This document shows, piece by piece, positions 61,790-64,000 of a stretch of 64,000 nt of DNA. The stretch covers positions 62,001 through 126,000 of the forward strand of contig JBARXY010000049.1 of the NCBI GenBank assembly GCA_049647585.1. Direction: 5' to 3'. This DNA comes from JAGQSZ01 sp049647585 (GTDB lineage Bacteria > Actinomycetota > Acidimicrobiia > Acidimicrobiales > Microtrichaceae). Each line of letters opens with the position of its first letter. Position 1 is the stretch's first letter. The position numbers and the translations under genes are program-made. The notes beneath the pieces are model-generated. The model did not search any database and was not told the origin of the DNA. It saw only the letters and a program-made list of their open reading frames with translations.

Positions 61790-63450
61790 GCAATTCGCCT
61801 CGTCCCTCCCGAAAGGTCCGCCCCTCCCCTGCGCCTGCGAGGCGGAGTGACAACCGCCCTGCTCCGCGCCCCGGGCTTGTTCTCGACGTCGACCGTTCCA
61901 CTCCCCCGGTTCTGCTTCACAGCGGCGAACAATTCCGCTTGGAACGACTGCCGGCAGGACGCAGCCGGATCATCTATCCGCCCGAACCACTTCCGGGTCT
62001 GGAGCGACCACAGGAAGCGATCCGCGATGCGCTGGACAACCCGGTCGACTCGGATCCGCTGTCGGCACTGCTGTTCCCGGACATGAAGCTGACGATTGCG
62101 TTCGACGACATCTCGCTTCCGCTGCCCAAGATGCGTCGACCCGATATTCGCCAGAGGGTCATCGAAGCCGTTCTCGACCTGGCAGCCGTTGCTGGGGTGG
62201 ACGACATCCATCTGATCGCGGCGTTGGCACTGCACCGCCGGATGACCGAGTCCGAGTTGCGCTACTGCCTGGGTGATCGGATCTATGACGCCTTCGCGCC
62301 CCGCGGCCAGCTCTACAACCACGATGCCGAGGATCCGGACGGCATGGTGATCCTGGGTGAGACCCGACACGGCGAAGAAGTCCAGATGTCGAAGCGCGCA
62401 GCCGAATCCGACCTGATCGTCTACGTGAACATAAACCTGGTCTCGATGGATGGCGGCTGGAAGTCGACCGCCACTGGACTCTCCGGTTACCAAGGTGTGC
62501 GCCATCACCACAACGTCAAGACGATGCGTAACGCACGGTCGTTCATGGACCAGGAGAACTCCGAACTGCACCGCAGCAATTGGCGTCAGGGCGAGGTGCT
62601 TCGCGACGCGGGGGTCAAGATCTTCCAGATCGAAACCACCGTCAACAACGACCTGTTCGGCGACGGACCGCTCTCGGTGCTTGCCAAGCGGGAGTGGGAA
62701 TGGAACGCCCGGGACCGGGCAACCTTCGTCGGCGTCAAGGCCGGACTCGATCGTCTACGGCCTGCTGCCCGGCGCAAGATCCTGCACTCCTGGGAGGCCC
62801 CTTACGCGCTGACCAGCGTCCACGCCGGCGAGGTCGAAGCGGTTCACAAGTTGACCACAGCCGAGGTGTATCGCCAGCAGCTGATCCCTGTCGAGGGGCA
62901 GACCGACATCGTCCTGTACGGACTCCCCTATGTCGGTCCATACAACGTCAACTCGATCATGAACCCGGTCCTGGTCATGTGCCTGGGGCTGGGCTACTTC
63001 TTCAACATGTACAAGGGCCGTCCGGTGGTCCGCGAGGGTGGTGTGTTGATAATGACGCATCCGACCACCAAGGAATTCCACCCGATCCATCATCCGTCCT
63101 ACATCGACTTCTTCGAGCAGGTCCTTGCAGAGACAACTGATCCGATCGAGATCGAGAAGCGCTACGAGACCAGCTACGCAACTGACGAGTGGTACCGACA
63201 CCTGTACCGGACCTCGTACGCGTACCACGGAGTCCACCCGTTCTACATGTGGTACTGGGGTGCCCATGCTCTTGAGCATCTGGGCGGCGTGATCATCGTT
63301 GGTGGTGATCCCGCCACGGTTCGACGGCTCGGATTCAGACCGGCGTCCACCATGGCGGACGCCTTCGAGATCGCCTCGGACATCGTAGGTTCCTCGCCAA
63401 CGGTCACCTATGTGAAGAATCCGCCGCTCGGTATGGCGGACGTTTCGTGA
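61786..63450 (+). CDS. LarA-like (nickel-pincer family) protein, DUF2088
   Basis: 554 residues from TTG 61786, overlapping the dehydrogenase by 4 bases (TTGA). The LarA N-terminal domain is recognisable: LIAALALHRRMTESELR (H150, equivalent to LarA His108) and MDGGWKSTATG (K226, equivalent to pincer-binding Lys184), then HHH 240-242 (His200 position). The residue expected at LarA His174 is not a His here. LarA uses a nickel-pincer nucleotide to racemise alpha-hydroxy acids. Role in a lipid-type operon is unknown. Confidence 0.8.
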   Translation: MSNSPRPSRKVRPSPAPARRSDNRPAPRPGLVLDVDRSTPPVLLHSGEQFRLERLPAGRSRIIYPPEPLPGLERPQEAIRDALDNPVDSDPLSALLFPDMKLTIAFDDISLPLPKMRRPDIRQRVIEAVLDLAAVAGVDDIHLIAALALHRRMTESELRYCLGDRIYDAFAPRGQLYNHDAEDPDGMVILGETRHGEEVQMSKRAAESDLIVYVNINLVSMDGGWKSTATGLSGYQGVRHHHNVKTMRNARSFMDQENSELHRSNWRQGEVLRDAGVKIFQIETTVNNDLFGDGPLSVLAKREWEWNARDRATFVGVKAGLDRLRPAARRKILHSWEAPYALTSVHAGEVEAVHKLTTAEVYRQQLIPVEGQTDIVLYGLPYVGPYNVNSIMNPVLVMCLGLGYFFNMYKGRPVVREGGVLIMTHPTTKEFHPIHHPSYIDFFEQVLAETTDPIEIEKRYETSYATDEWYRHLYRTSYAYHGVHPFYMWYWGAHALEHLGGVIIVGGDPATVRRLGFRPASTMADAFEIASDIVGSSPTVTYVKNPPLGMADVS

Positions 63451-64000
63451 CACCACCATTCGATGGACTGGGGGCCGATCTGGCGCGTCGGGTGAAGCTC
63501 CCGAGTCCCACGGGCTGGGCTCGATCCCTCGGCTTCCCCTACACCTCGGCTGCAACTCCCCGTGGAGTGGAACCCGCAGTGAAGGTCGATGATCTGGGCG
63601 ACAACTACGACACGGAGTGGACCCGTTCGCCGGTGGCCCGCTACTCACGTATCGCTGCAATCGAAACCGTCGGCCGTGGAGTGGCGGCGCTCAGCTGTCG
63701 GCCGGAGATCCGCAACCTGGACCGCCTCGACGACCTGGACGGTCCGGTCATCTTCGTGGCCAACCATCACAGCCACCTGGATACGACCCTGCTGCTGACG
63801 TCGATCCCCATGCCCTGGCGACACGAACTGGTCGTGGCCGCTGCGGCCGACTATTTCTTCGACACGAAGGCCAAGGCGGCACTTGCCGGCTGGGCCTACG
63901 GCGCGGTGCCGATGGAGCGAAAGAAGGTCAGCAGACGCTCCGCCGACAGGGCAGCTGGACTGCTCAGCGACGGCTGGTCGCTGCTGATCTTCCCCGAGGG
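63447..64000 (+). CDS. PlsC-type acyltransferase, 3' end outside window
   Basis: Starts at GTG 63447, overlapping the LarA-like gene by 4 bases (GTGA). The visible ~184 residues contain the catalytic VANHHSHLDT (HX4D) and the start of the phosphate motif, IFPEG, at the window edge. The N-terminal 80 residues before the core are longer than in plain PlsC. It would esterify a hydroxyl of a lipid precursor, ending the operon as far as visible. Confidence 0.85.
   Translation, partial: MTPPFDGLGADLARRVKLPSPTGWARSLGFPYTSAATPRGVEPAVKVDDLGDNYDTEWTRSPVARYSRIAAIETVGRGVAALSCRPEIRNLDRLDDLDGPVIFVANHHSHLDTTLLLTSIPMPWRHELVVAAAADYFFDTKAKAALAGWAYGAVPMERKKVSRRSADRAAGLLSDGWSLLIFPE

Overview
The window is high-GC, densely packed bacterial chromosome and is almost certainly from an actinomycetote, most plausibly class Acidimicrobiia. 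Pointers are a mycothiol-type cysteine ligase (MshC), an NADPH:F420 oxidoreductase, a 13E12-type DUF222/HNH nuclease, a SNF2 helicase/SWIM protein pair, a Thr-rich linker on a secreted M23 protein and frequent GTG/TTG starts with 4-base gene overlaps. The class assignment is inference; no rRNA gene is present.

Layout. 1-13 kb: HIT protein (cut by the window edge), thrS, SNF2 helicase plus SWIM protein, a PlsC acyltransferase, mshC, F420 reductase, a PIG-L deacetylase, two CNNM/CorC-type membrane proteins and a lone ABC ATPase. 13-21 kb: glgX, a SRPBCC protein, a secreted M23 peptidase, and a thiamine operon (thiN-thiB-thiP) behind a clear TPP riboswitch. 21-30 kb: acyl-CoA dehydrogenase, DsbA-like oxidoreductase, msrB, aldehyde dehydrogenase, GNAT, a cupin/P450 pair, a secreted S15/CocE hydrolase and a 48-residue secreted peptide. 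30-44 kb: UvrD-type helicase, universal stress protein, azlCD, a large flippase-like fusion, enoyl-CoA hydratase, glgB, an SGNH hydrolase, a sulfatase and an MBL hydrolase.

44-53 kb looks like accessory DNA. It holds a histone-tail-like protein, a methyltransferase, two HNH nucleases, a gene-free stretch with an RNase P RNA-like block and an integrase remnant, and then a compact cassette. The cassette is a 53-residue peptide made of a leader plus four GGD(A/S)DGTD repeats, followed by a JmjC/cupin oxygenase and a translationally coupled sucrase/ferredoxin-type [2Fe-2S] protein. I read it as a candidate undescribed RiPP (ribosomally made, post-translationally modified peptide) system. It is followed by a ferredoxin, a 23-bp duplicate of the 3' end of tRNA-Val, a broken gene and the tRNA-Val(CAC) gene itself, which is an integration footprint.

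53-64 kb: DnaJ-domain membrane protein, MFS transporter, murF, and a run of five genes joined by 4-base overlaps: ddl, a fatty acyl-CoA reductase-like/HAD fusion, a zinc alcohol dehydrogenase, a LarA-like (nickel-pincer family) protein and a PlsC acyltransferase cut by the window end. The last four look like an uncharacterised lipid-modifying pathway. A second pattern across the window is short tandem duplications (period 13-18 bp, two to four copies), almost all at gene ends or in intergenic DNA.
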